Assembly (NCBI GenBank): GCA_019649035.1
Contig: BMAT01008557.1
Coordinates: forward strand, 11,995 to 32,452
Length of the DNA stretch: 20,458 bases
From: Elysia marginata
Taxonomy: Eukaryota; Mollusca; Gastropoda; Plakobranchidae
Direction of reading: 5' to 3'
The notes under the pieces: model-generated
Told to the model about the DNA's origin: nothing
Seen by the model: only the letters and a program-made list of their open reading frames with translations
Databases searched by the model: none
Position numbers and translations under genes: made by a program
Shown: piece by piece, positions 11,501-19,085 of the stretch
Layout: the number at the start of each line of letters is the position of its first letter
Position numbering within the stretch: the stretch's first letter is position 1

Positions 11501-14151
11501 AAAATTGTTTGTTTTTTTTTTGTTACAATAATGAAAGACAAACTTCCTTATGAAAACATTACATCTTTCTTAAAATTGTTAGACCAGAAGCCTACTTTTA
11601 AAAATTTAGAAGAAAGTACCTCAAAAACTTAGGAAAAATAAGATTAATGTGCATATAGGCTTTGCGCATTGGACAGATGATAAACATAACATGTGTCTTG
11701 CAGCCAGTCAAAATTAGCTGTTGTGATCTGTTTAAATTCAAAGGAGCTGATTTTTTTTTTAATTGCATTTTCAGGCTTCTGACTCAGAGTGGTTTCAATA
11801 AACTACATGTAAAACAAAAAAAACAACATTTGCTATAAATGGTCTGAAAGAAGAGGGTGAATCATATTACATGATTGTTTGATGATGCTGACAAACTGAA
11901 ATCTGAAACAATATAGCCTACTCTAAAACATGTTTATCATACTCACTTTCAGTGTTGAATTCTCTTTTCTTTTATTTATGTATTATGAAATACAAGACAT
12001 CCTATCCTGTGGCCTTATTGGCTGACTTGTGCTACAATTGCACCAGGCAGAAAATACCCCATGCTTTTGACTCACAGTGTTGGGAGAGGGAAAGTCCCGT
12101 TGCTCTTGCAAACATACTGGTTCACACTGCTTTTTCTCTCATCATCTTGTTTGAGTAGATCTCATCTTGAGTGGGCCAGCCCTCATCACAGCTGATTACG
12201 ATGGAGTGTCAGCCTGCATTATAGGGGGTTAGCACAAAGACCTTGGCCTGCAGATATGCGATTTGCAGAGTGTCAATTTTGTCAAGAGCAGTCCGTGAAA
12301 CTGAGGGAAGGTGAATTGCCATTAGTACAAGCCTTAATATAGGTAAGAAGAGGGCAGGAGGGCTTCCATCACATCTGGAAGGAGAGATGGTGTGAACAGC
12401 ATGAAAACATGGGGATCTTGTAGCAAGTGCGATTGCAGCATTAGGCATCATAGCCATCCCTTATCCTCTGAAATTTTAGTCCCGTCAGTCAGTTAAGGTT
12501 CTAAACTTCAGGCCTGCCAATTTTGGGGTGTTGAAAGGTTTGGATGTCGTCTTGCCACGTCTCCTTTATTGTCCTTGCACTTTGCCTTTGGCTCATCAAG
12601 AGTGTTCAAGTTTAGAGCCAATCTTAACTTTGTGATGGTCATTTCAGCATGTTCTATGTCATCAAGGTCTACACTCATCCATAAGGTTCCATTACATAGT
12701 TGAATATTGAGTGGAGTTATGGACTGCTGTGAATCTTTGTAAGGAGAAGTTCAAGAGGCTTCATTCAGACACTTCTTAACTCTTTGCATGCTAGCTAGTT
12801 TTTCTGCCGTCATCGCTATATGCAATATTTTTTTTAAGTAAAGGACGTTACAGCTTACATATCAATAAATATTTCATGGTTTTGTCCCTTTGACTGTTGA
12901 TCTGGCTTAAAAGGTGACTTGACTTATTTGCCATGCCCATACAGATTAATAAAAATTTTATTGTACCTTTTCTGTTCTTACTGTCTTGATAACCTTAACT
13001 ATTTATATCTTGGTTCACCAAAACCCATTGTTATCATGAATTTAAAGATATACAATTTGAGGGATGCATTGATAAAGAAAAGTGTGTTTCCATCAAAACC
13101 TTTTTATTTTCTACCTGTTAATTCTAACCCCATATATCTCTCCCAGAGATTTATACAGGAAACAACATAAATAAAGTAGCAGCTGTGTATAGTTACTGTC
13201 ACTATTTTTTCCTTTTACCTATTTTAACAACAAAATGAAACTTGTCTTAATGAGTATAACCTCAACTGATAATAGTCTTTTATGTCGATTCAGTTTTTTG
13301 CTCTATGTCAAATTGGACCTGTGAAACTTTGGGGAAATTTTTCAGCATGCAAAAAATTGGTATTTTTCTTGCTCCTCTAGTTTCCTTTTAATGAGATATT
13401 TTATAATACGAATCTTTCTTGTAAAGTTTAATTCTTGGGATGTTTTATTTATTATTTGATTGTGTGTACTTGGTGTGATCAAAAGTCAGTAAAAGGCAAT
13501 AAAAAAAAAGTCCTAAGGACAAAAATATATCCCCACTTCCTCCATGTTTATAGTATTAAAAGTTGTGACTTTTTCCCCAGCCTGTGGAACACTTGGGGGG
13601 CAAGTATTATGAGTTTACATCTTTACCCTGCCCTGGCTTTGCCTTACAACTTCATGGATCCACTGTAAAACAGGTGGCTAGGTAAGTGTCGCCATTAAAA
13701 CCTGTTTTCAGGTTTCACTAAGGTTATTTTAACCTCTTCATGACATAACAGAATGACAAGATGCCGACCCATCGTATATTGTACATACTATTACTAGGTA
13801 TGGCAGCCCATGCTTTGGTAATTGATTGGGTTCATGAAGTAGATGCCAATGACTTTATCAAACTTGATACACCAACTTTATTTCTACCTTCTGTGATCTC
13901 TTTCTGCCACCCCCTCAAACCCTCTTTCTATTTGTCTTTCTTTTTTAACCCCACAAAATTTTTTCTCAGCCTAGTGACTGCCCCCTCCGCCTCAAAATCT
14001 CTGCTTCCCACCCAAGTCCTATTTTACTCTGGAAAGAATCAGTAAGAAGTGTACATTGCTATCTCTTTCTTGCACTTTTCATTATAGTGTCTCCTGGCCA
14101 GAATCACCCTATTTAATCAATATATTTCCCTGTTTTTATGCAAACGTAAGG

Positions 14152-14195
<44 letters not shown>

Positions 14196-17100
14196 TGCTC
14201 TCTCTCTCTCTCTCTTGCTCTCTCGCTCTTTTACATAAAGCTTTTAAATGCCCTTATATGTTAAAGCCAATAAGCAAGCAAACAAAACAATGTATTTGTC
14301 CAAAAAGAGTTCTAAATTTCATTTATTTTGTTCATTAAGCTTTTCGACTGATTTGTCTTATGAATAGAAAAGACGAATCACGGCTTGAAGCTTGGTAGCA
14401 AATAGCACCCATTTAAGAACAAAAATATCTGGTCTAGATGTGGATTTCAGTACAGTTTACTATTGTCAGCAAGCTTCGAAACCTAGAACACAAAGATTGG
14501 TAAACATTTTCATTCATCAAGTCTGTTGTGTTCCTAACTGCGTTGGCTTAAAATTTTACATTAGCAATGAAGGGTATAGCATGATGCAAAAATCATTCAT
14601 AAAATCTACCATTGTTTCGCACTATTCTTTCATCGATTTTCATCAGCAGCAGTGCAAAGCATCATTTCATAAACACATTTCGACCTTTTCAAGAAAAACC
14701 CATCATGGATAGATCTCGATTTTTGTGAGTCTTTGGAGGCGTAGAAATTGTTATTAAAAAGTTCAAATAAAGCAAGTGTTATTAAAAGTTATAAACACTG
14801 TTCATCATTCGAATCAGGATCTATGGATCTAGATAGCAAGACCAAGATTTGAATACTCTGGCCTTACTGCCTTAGCACAGAGTCGAATAATAGGCCTAGC
14901 GGGTGTTTGGTTTTCGGTTTTAGCACTTTGGCTGCAAGCGGTGAGAGGTTTGTTCAACATTCAATGTCTAAGCAGGAGTACAGAGGTGAATCGCCCCTCA
15001 ATTCGGTGGCTAAAAAGCATAAAAAAACTTATTTTGAACTTAAGGCAAATTTGTTTCAAATACTATCTTTCCTTCAGAACCGATAAATCCAAGATATTGC
15101 ACCTTTTAAAATTATTTTTTTTGTTGCTTCTCTGGGCTGTGAATCGTGCCATTATAGTATGATGTCTTAAAATCTGTTCCCCATGATGGTTAATGTACAA
15201 TGTTGGCTGTGTTTTTCACTGCACAAAAAAGGCATTTAACTGAGAGTTTCCTAAAATCCCATTTCATAATTTAGCTCAGCGCCATTAACAAATGCACAAA
15301 CCATCCCACTCTTCAACTGAAAAAAGCTCCTTTGTGGGGACTGAAAATACCTATGTCAGAACAGGGCTCAATTGAGTTTGTAATCATGATATTTTACTTT
15401 GAGTTTAGAGTTTTACTTTCTCTTCTTTTATCCCTCTAAATCAGATTGTTATCTTTGGTGAAGTATATAAAGCTCAAAGACTGTATTATTAGCAAAAACA
15501 TTCAGATTGTCAAAGAATGTTGATCTTTCATTTATTGCTGTTATCATAGGTGCCTCTTCCTAACCACCATTTTACATTTTGTATTTTTACTTTTCTCAAA
15601 GTCATAAATCTGCTAAAGTTAAAAAGAAAAACTAACAGGAACCAAAAATTTATATCTGTATGGGTTCAAAAGAAAAAAAATAATCCTTTATTTCAGGGAA
15701 GCCTTCAAACTGAGCTCATATTTTCACAAGGCTGACATTGCTCACAATGTTTATATCAACCGTGGACTAGTGTTTGGAGAGGAACGAGGCAGCAATCTTA
15801 CAACAATCAGACTTTTTATATGGCCCAGGAAGAAATATATAGGTAAATTTTTACAATTTTTTTTGTCTGAAGATATTAGAAAACATAATCAAGCCTTTTT
15901 TTTTCGTAAAGGATAGTCATTAAGCTTTAGTTGTTGAGGCAACAATCTTTTCTGTGGACTAAATTCTTTTAATTTTACCTCCAAATTTTTTTTAAATTTT
16001 CAAATCAGAGGACATTTCAGAACACAGTTCCAAGTCATTCATGCAGTAATGTCTTCTCAGGGAAAGGATTTGAGTTACCTTCCTCTAGCAGAGCTCATTT
16101 GGGATTCAAATCTATACAATCAAAGGAAAATGAACAAGGCTAAATGTTCATGCTTATGATTATTTTATTACTACTCCTTATATGTAAGTCTTGCAACAAA
16201 TTGATCCTCGTTGCATGTTGTAAGTTTAACCTCCTCAGGCCTTGGAATTTTGTATAAATCATTTAGACTTTGAGAATAGTGTTACAATTTTACCTTTCAA
16301 TTTTCTGATTTACATCTGTTGCCTCTCATATTTTTATAAAACAATGAAGCCTAACTGAAATTAATCATACTATCAGCCAGGACCAACAGACCACTCTACA
16401 TTAAACGCAACAAAGAAAAACACATAAGGTCATTCTTAACAATATCAATCAGACTCTTTTTTAAGACTTCATAATTATCTTAATATATTGAGCCCTATGC
16501 TCTTATATTACTTTACTGCTTGTTTCAAACTTCTGCACTATATGTTGTTACCATTTTTTCATATGCCACTGTACTATAATTTTATGTATGTAGATATCTA
16601 CATGTATGTGTTTGCTATTCTATTAATTTAATAATATGCTTGCATCTTGAAACCATGACGATTTTCCCATATTTGACAATAAAGTTTATCTTACCTTACG
16701 TTAACTGTAGAAGCTGCTCTCTCCAAGACGGATAGATCTTATAACCATTTGAAAATGTATGCTTGTGAATTAGATTCAAAAAATAATGAGAACCTTGTTT
16801 TGTTCTTTCACATAGGTACAAAATCATCAGATGAGTTCAATGTGGCCAGCCTTGAACTTGGAGGACACCTTCCCATTAAAGGTAATTCTGACTCATTGAT
16901 GGACATAGCTTGCATTGAGTTGGCAGGTCATGAAAACTTTAAAGGTAATTTACCTAGGTATCTATTTTGTTTCCACTTTCTCTCTCGCCAACATGGTCAG
17001 CATATGAAGCGTTTCAAGGCAAAATATTACCATTCCATATTCAGACTGTGGAGAAAATAGGCATTTCTTCTTTATTTCTCACCTTGTCAATCAAATAAAT

Positions 17101-19085
17101 GAAATATACTTGATTAAAGTAACTTTCTGCAATGTGGGATATTTTCATCAAGAAAATGATCGTATTAAAACGGAAATCAATCACTTGTTCGAGAGATTCA
17201 AATTTAAATCTTACTAAAGGGCAAGAAAGACGTTTGTGATATTTTGTCCTAAAAATCTTCACATGTTGCTTGTTGGCAGCCTAAACTTCAGACAGTGCTT
17301 AATTTCCTAACCTGCCAGCTCTCCAGCCCATGAAATGTTCTCAGTTCTCCTGCTGGTGCCATTGGGTAATCATTAAAATGCATGCTCTTTGAGGGAATCA
17401 TTTTTTGGTTTTGTCCTTTTGTGGGTGGTAATTATTATATTTTTAGTGCCGCTACATCATTATTTAATTATATTTAGAAATGATGTATAGTCCAGCTTCG
17501 ATAATTTAAACCTCATGAGAACAGAATTTTACTTTAAATTATTCTATATTCTGTACATTACAAAAGGACATCAGATCAAGCATATATTTGAAGTATCCAA
17601 GTTTGAAATATGCATGGCGTTCATGGTGAATAAGTCGTTTGTCACAATTTTCACCTTCAAAGGTGTTGTTGTTAATCACAAGACATTCTTCTGAGCTTCT
17701 GTAAACAAGAACATCATAATAAAATTACCAAAATTTTGTGGGTGGAAAAAAAACTAAAAGTTTTGTTGATTCAAAAGATATAGAAAAAGAGGAAAAAATA
17801 GAGCTTTAAATAGCATTTTCTTAAAAAGAATTTCTGACTTCCGACTTGAGCTAGAAACAGACCTGTCATAAATTAGGCCTTCCAAGTCCTTATTGACATT
17901 TATATTGATAATGATATAATAGAGATGAAGCCAACAAATACAGCTGTTTTGCCTCAAGGTGCATTGAACTCATATAACAGTTTGAGAAAGACCCATGAGA
18001 CCTTTAACATTTTGGAATCGCTTGGTCTGAAATTTGATGACTGAATGATTATTTTAATTGGTGAAACAAAAGTCCATAATTGGCATGTGTTTGTCATACA
18101 TTTTACCTTTTGCCACAGATATTTGGATTTATTTTGTCTGTTTCATTTGAGCCTTGCTCAATCTTTTGAGATTTAGAAATAAATAAATCTAGTTTTGAGG
18201 CAATAAGTGATGTGACTAAAGTGTTTTTCAATATAATAATACACATGATTGGTAGTATAAAAAAACAACTCTTTTGTGGGTGCATAAAATTTTTTTGACC
18301 AAGAAAATTGCAACAATTTGTATTGTAAGAGAGTTTAATTGGAAGCTTTTTTATGTGGGTATTTGTCATGGGTTTAATTCTCACTAATCCAAAGTAATAT
18401 ATACTGAAGCACATTAAAGGACAATAATGTTTTATATATATTCATGAGGAGTTCATCTATTTGAACCATAAAATAAATGACAGCATAGCATAGTGAAGTA
18501 ATTGGGAGATATTAAAAGCAAATTTTCCTGTATGCTCGGCGGCTGAAGCATCAGCAAAGCCTTTTTGTAGTCCTTGCACAATGTTAGTCCAAGTGGAATC
18601 AACTATCTTTTTAGGCTGATTACCACTCAAGGCATGGAACACTTTGGCGCTGTCTTGCCCTTGCTAATCAGAGCAAATGCTGTTTTTGTCTAGTGAACAA
18701 AGTTTGCAAAGAGCTCAGCTCAAAGCTGTGTAAAAAAAATTTTTTGACAAACAGAAAGTAGAATTTACATAAAAACAATTTGTGAAGAATATTTATTTTC
18801 TCAATCATTAATGTGCTTGAGTATATACTACTTTTTAAAAAATTATGAACCTATCTGTTTCAAGGTGTGCCATCTGCGAAACACTTTTATAGAGTTTTGT
18901 TTACTATGCTTACATCTTTGTTAATTAAACCATTTAGAGTGTGTAAAAAAATGGCTTAAACTGAAAAAGTTCATGTAAAGTATTTGTTTGTTTTGTTTTT
19001 GTTTTTTTATTTTTGCCTCATTTAGATGAATTTGAATCAGTGAATATGGCTTGTGCAGAACTGGCAGGTCATGAAAATTTTAAAG
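5463..19085 (+). CDS. GDPGP1: GDP-D-glucose phosphorylase 1 gene, split into at least 11 exons (3' end unresolved)
   Basis: Predicted coding join: 5586-5594, 6413-6520, 7062-7178, 7496-7681, 8240-8338, 9281-9339, 10152-10254, 13581-13681, 15697-15842, 16816-16881 (reading on to 16944), 19026-19085. All introns begin GT and end AG and the frame is kept at every junction. The family (HIT/GalT superfamily, related to plant VTC2 GDP-L-galactose phosphorylase) converts GDP-glucose plus phosphate to glucose-1-phosphate and GDP. It acts in the cytosol and is thought to clear mis-made GDP-glucose so that glucose does not replace mannose in glycans. Landmarks, counting from ATG 5586: [13 protein letters not shown] near residue 40, [13 protein letters not shown] near 90-106, NVSPMEYGH at 152-160, HIT motif H210-L-H212-F-H214 (H212 the predicted guanylylated nucleophile), [10 protein letters not shown] in exon 9, [11 protein letters not shown] in exon 10. 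Length to the ELGGH block is close to the human protein as I recall it. Identity is confident; the C-terminus beyond residue ~331 is not, because that exon is repeated. Confidence 0.93.
5595..6412 (+). other. Intron 1
   Basis: 818 bases, gtgagt...gcag. AT-rich with A and T runs. The imperfect repeat ttttcagttattttc occurs near 5724 and 5866. No other feature seen. Confidence 0.7.
6413..6520 (+). CDS. GDPGP1: GDPGP1 exon 2 (N-terminal segment)
   Basis: 36 codons, phase 0 at both ends, after acceptor aaattgcag and before a weakish donor AAG|gtcatt. It encodes [18 protein letters not shown], then [11 protein letters not shown] and KSEVSK. The first part is acidic and poorly conserved, as is usual for the family N-terminus. 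It joins directly to FDQAV in exon 3. The donor is the least certain boundary. Confidence 0.75.
6521..7061 (+). other. Intron 2
   Basis: 541 bases, gtcatt...ttcag. Nothing beyond simple T tracts. An upstream ATG at 7011 is intronic. Confidence 0.7.
7062..7178 (+). CDS. GDPGP1: GDPGP1 exon 3
   Basis: 39 codons, phase 0-0, between acceptor gtggctttcag and donor CAG|gtaaag. It starts [20 protein letters not shown] and ends PGSKQYVAQ. This matches the human block SPFDAALCSAW...GLFRYRL...LPGAVGFVAQ, one of the first conserved family segments. The open reading frame extends upstream to 7011, but that part is intron. Confidence 0.93.
7496..7681 (+). CDS. GDPGP1: GDPGP1 exon 4
   Basis: 62 codons, phase 0-0, acceptor aatccaaaccag, donor GAG|gtttgc. 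It begins [18 protein letters not shown], continues [14 protein letters not shown], then NEVIFNIRK and a divergent linker ending ANSTVSE. It corresponds to the human segment QLNVERGVQRRPPQTI...FNF...GEVLF, the first strands of the HIT-like fold. It is GC-richer than its introns. Confidence 0.93.
7682..8239 (+). other. Intron 4
   Basis: 558 bases, gtttgc...aaag. AT-rich, T-rich toward its acceptor. No internal feature seen. Intron 3 (7179-7495, 317 bases) is likewise plain. Confidence 0.65.
8240..8338 (+). CDS. GDPGP1: GDPGP1 exon 5
   Basis: 33 codons, phase 0-0, donor CAG|gtagag. It encodes [20 protein letters not shown] followed by [22 protein letters not shown] is the signature strand-turn of the family (human NVSPLEWGH). 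The acceptor is ambiguous: tttgtaaag at 8239 is my choice, but the AG ending at 8248 is also in frame and would remove three glutamates. Confidence 0.93.
8339..9280 (+). other. Intron 5
   Basis: 942 bases, gtagag...ccag. No repeat or coding segment recognised. Confidence 0.7.
9281..9339 (+). CDS. GDPGP1: GDPGP1 exon 6
   Basis: 59 bases, phase 0 in and phase 2 out, acceptor attatttccag, donor ATAG|gtcagt. It encodes [19 protein letters not shown] plus the first two bases of Arg193. It corresponds to the human helix before GFRVGFNSL. The 3' half of this exon and its donor are duplicated 343 bp downstream in the next intron. Confidence 0.92.
9300..9600 (+). repeat. Tandem duplication, copy A (includes 3' half of exon 6)
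   Basis: Begins at ggaagtggctgtgg inside exon 6 and runs through its donor into intron 6, ending near ccaaaaaagtttt. Copy B starts 343 bases later. By eye the copies are about 90% identical, with small indels. The unit carries the conserved hairpin GGCTGAT-gaa-ATCAGCC and a small inverted-repeat element. Confidence 0.93.
9376..9473. mobile_element. Small terminal-inverted-repeat (MITE-like) element, copy A
   Basis: About 98 bases bounded by TTAACCCT at the left and AGGGTTAA at the right, which are reverse complements. Inside is a perfect 7-base hairpin GGCTGAT-gaa-ATCAGCC. There is no coding capacity, so if mobile it was non-autonomous. A target-site duplication is not clear. Confidence 0.45.
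9643..9960 (+). repeat. Tandem duplication, copy B, with exon 6 pseudo-exon
   Basis: Repeats copy A after a ~42-base spacer. The first 40 bases repeat exon 6 ([12 protein letters not shown]) and the donor, which is weakened from gtcagt to gtcggt. The 5' half and true acceptor of exon 6 are absent; a poly-T run followed by gtggaag (AG at 9647-9648) could act as a cryptic acceptor. Such a 34-base exon (9649-9682) would shift the frame, so it is more likely dead. Confidence 0.93.
9717..9831. mobile_element. Small terminal-inverted-repeat (MITE-like) element, copy B
   Basis: The same element inside copy B. The left end is changed to TTGACCCT, the right end AGGGTTAA is intact and the hairpin arms are kept (GGCTGAT-aaa-ATCAGCC). 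It is longer than copy A by an insertion near 9775-9790. Confidence 0.45.
10152..10254 (+). CDS. GDPGP1: GDPGP1 exon 7, HIT catalytic motif
   Basis: 103 bases, phase 2 in and phase 0 out, acceptor ttttgtttttcag, donor TGT|gtgagt. It encodes [15 protein letters not shown] and then [19 protein letters not shown]. The H-L-H-F-H run is the histidine triad of the HIT superfamily (residues 210-214); the middle His is the expected nucleophile that is transiently guanylylated. No key residue is missing. Confidence 0.95.
10255..13580 (+). other. Intron 7 (3.3 kb)
   Basis: Largest intron seen. 10255-11990 is AT-rich with many T runs and no recognisable feature. 12000-12790 is a GC-richer block with a coding-like minus-strand segment. 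12790-13580 is AT-rich again. Two minus-strand stretches in the GC-richer block (12209-12457 and 12500-12762) are open, but in different frames. Confidence 0.75.
12500..12762 (-). pseudogene. Unidentified coding-like minus-strand segment in intron 7
   Basis: On the minus strand a frame runs about 75 codons between stops, through [20 protein letters not shown], then [18 protein letters not shown] and [18 protein letters not shown], to a stop near 12511. The charged, low-Leu/Ile composition is unlike translated intron. Upstream and downstream frames are broken. The whole block 12000-12790 is GC-richer than the intron. Possibly a decayed transposon or retrocopy; family not recognised. Confidence 0.3.
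13581..13681 (+). CDS. GDPGP1: GDPGP1 exon 8
   Basis: 101 bases, phase 0 in and phase 2 out, acceptor tgactttttccccag, consensus donor AG|gtaagt. It encodes [20 protein letters not shown] then [13 protein letters not shown]. It continues the protein after a 3.3-kb intron and matches the human block LPVEQ...LQDLPAPGFLFY. An internal CAG|gtggct at 13673 is a possible but poorer donor. Confidence 0.93.
14152..14228 (+). repeat. Compound (TCTG)n(TC)n microsatellite
   Basis: TCTG repeats pass into a long TC tract, broken by two TTGC interruptions about 26 bases apart and then by tcgc. It lies in intron 8. The TTGC spacing suggests growth by slippage of a larger unit. Confidence 0.95.
14349..14380 (+). 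other. 11-bp stem-loop in intron 8
   Basis: TGATTTGTCTT (14349-14359) and AAGACGAATCA (14370-14380) form an 11-bp stem in RNA with one G-U pair and a 10-base loop. No known RNA family recognised. Confidence 0.5.
15697..15842 (+). CDS. GDPGP1: GDPGP1 exon 9
   Basis: 146 bases, phase 2 in and phase 1 out, acceptor cctttatttcag, donor ATAG|gtaaat. It encodes [20 protein letters not shown], then [28 protein letters not shown] and a split Gly. [10 protein letters not shown] and IRLFIWPRK match the human IAHNLFVTRG and VRVILWARK blocks, with the same spacing logic. Confidence 0.93.
15843..16815 (+). other. Intron 9
   Basis: 973 bases, gtaaat...catag. Its 3' third holds the possible retroposon tail ending near 16705. 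The rest is AT-rich with no feature. Confidence 0.7.
16490..16705 (+). mobile_element. Possible 3' end of a non-LTR retrotransposon or retroposon
   Basis: AT-rich segment ending tgacAATAAAgtttatc followed by the short direct repeats CTTAC-CTTAC (about 16676-16705). An AATAAA next to a short tandem-repeat tail is typical of CR1/L2/RTE-like 3' ends. It ends about 110 bases before exon 10. No coding part is seen, so the family is unknown. Confidence 0.35.
16816..16881 (+). CDS. GDPGP1: GDPGP1 exon 10, copy E1 of the ELxGH cassette
   Basis: Starts after acceptor ttctttcacatag. 66 bases, phase 1 in, and phase 1 at the possible donor AAAG|gtaatt (16882). It encodes [20 protein letters not shown] and K, matching human EAFNVALCELAGHLPVK, so this is the orthologous copy. 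Reading does not stop at 16881: the frame runs straight into a second, paralogous cassette. Either the gtaatt at 16882 is a used donor, or E1 and E2 form one exon. Confidence 0.93.
16882..16944 (+). CDS. GDPGP1: GDPGP1 copy E2 of the ELxGH cassette
   Basis: 63 bases in frame with E1, with no intron between them, ending at AAAG|gtaatt (16945). It encodes [20 protein letters not shown], a diverged copy of the E1 motif (x-V/I-A-x-x-ELxGH). The last 45 bases including the donor are about 82% identical to copy E3, and four of the eight differences I count are silent, which points to selection on the protein. Without splicing at 16945 the frame ends at TAG 17058-17060. Confidence 0.6.
16945..17099 (+). 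other. Possible read-through 3' end after E2 with AATAAA
   Basis: If the donor at 16945 is ignored, E2 reads on for 38 basic and aromatic residues (NLPRYLFCF...FRLWRK) to TAG 17058-17060. AATAAA follows at 17094-17099. This would make 16816 to ~17120 a composite terminal exon. The sequence is unlike known family C-termini, so this may be ordinary intron. Confidence 0.25.
18531..18663 (-). pseudogene. Unidentified coding-like minus-strand segment in intron 10
   Basis: Minus strand, after a possible acceptor tctgattag: [20 protein letters not shown] followed by [20 protein letters not shown] and AAEHTGK. The composition is protein-like, and the surrounding intron is far more AT-rich. No clean donor was found at the other end. 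May be a piece of a transposon or retrocopy. No family recognised. Confidence 0.25.
19026..19085 (+). CDS. GDPGP1: GDPGP1 copy E3 of the ELxGH cassette
   Basis: 60 bases, phase 1-1, preceded by a long T-rich tract ending gcctcatttag and followed by donor AAAG|gtaata. With the split Gly/Asp codon it encodes [20 protein letters not shown]. Compared with copy E1 ([13 protein letters not shown]) it has three extra residues after DEF. It can be spliced in frame after E1 or E2. Its donor implies at least one more exon downstream, perhaps beyond the window. Confidence 0.7.

Larger units (their letters stand above)
13682..15696 (+). other. Intron 8 (2.0 kb)
   Basis: Contains the TCTG/TC microsatellite, the stem-loop at 14349-14380 and a TAGGCCTA octamer at 14891-14898. 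A 106-codon open stretch at 14392-14712 lacks an ATG start and resembles no protein I know. Confidence 0.7.
16945..19025 (+). other. Intron 10 between cassettes E2 and E3 (2.1 kb)
   Basis: The first ~30 bases resemble the start of the intron after E3 (gtaat...ggtat...attt), showing that the duplication included intron sequence. The coding-like minus-strand segment at 18531-18663 lies inside. A GTTTT-rich tract precedes E3. Confidence 0.65.

Noticed and set aside
14056-14238. Reading frame ending in a Ser-Leu repeat
   Set aside because: It is the TCTG/TC microsatellite read as protein; exon order shows this is intron 8.
14392-14712. 106-codon plus-strand frame
   Set aside because: Begins at TTG, has no ATG start or splice fit, and its composition is that of random AT-rich sequence.
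16749-16815. Upstream ATG frame leading into exon 10
   Set aside because: The stretch before 16816 lies between a good acceptor and exon 9, does not match the family, and is read open only by chance.
16900-16900. E2 as a separately spliced exon with acceptor acatag|ct
   Set aside because: No pyrimidine tract precedes it and similarity to E3 extends further upstream, so contiguous reading with E1 is the better model.
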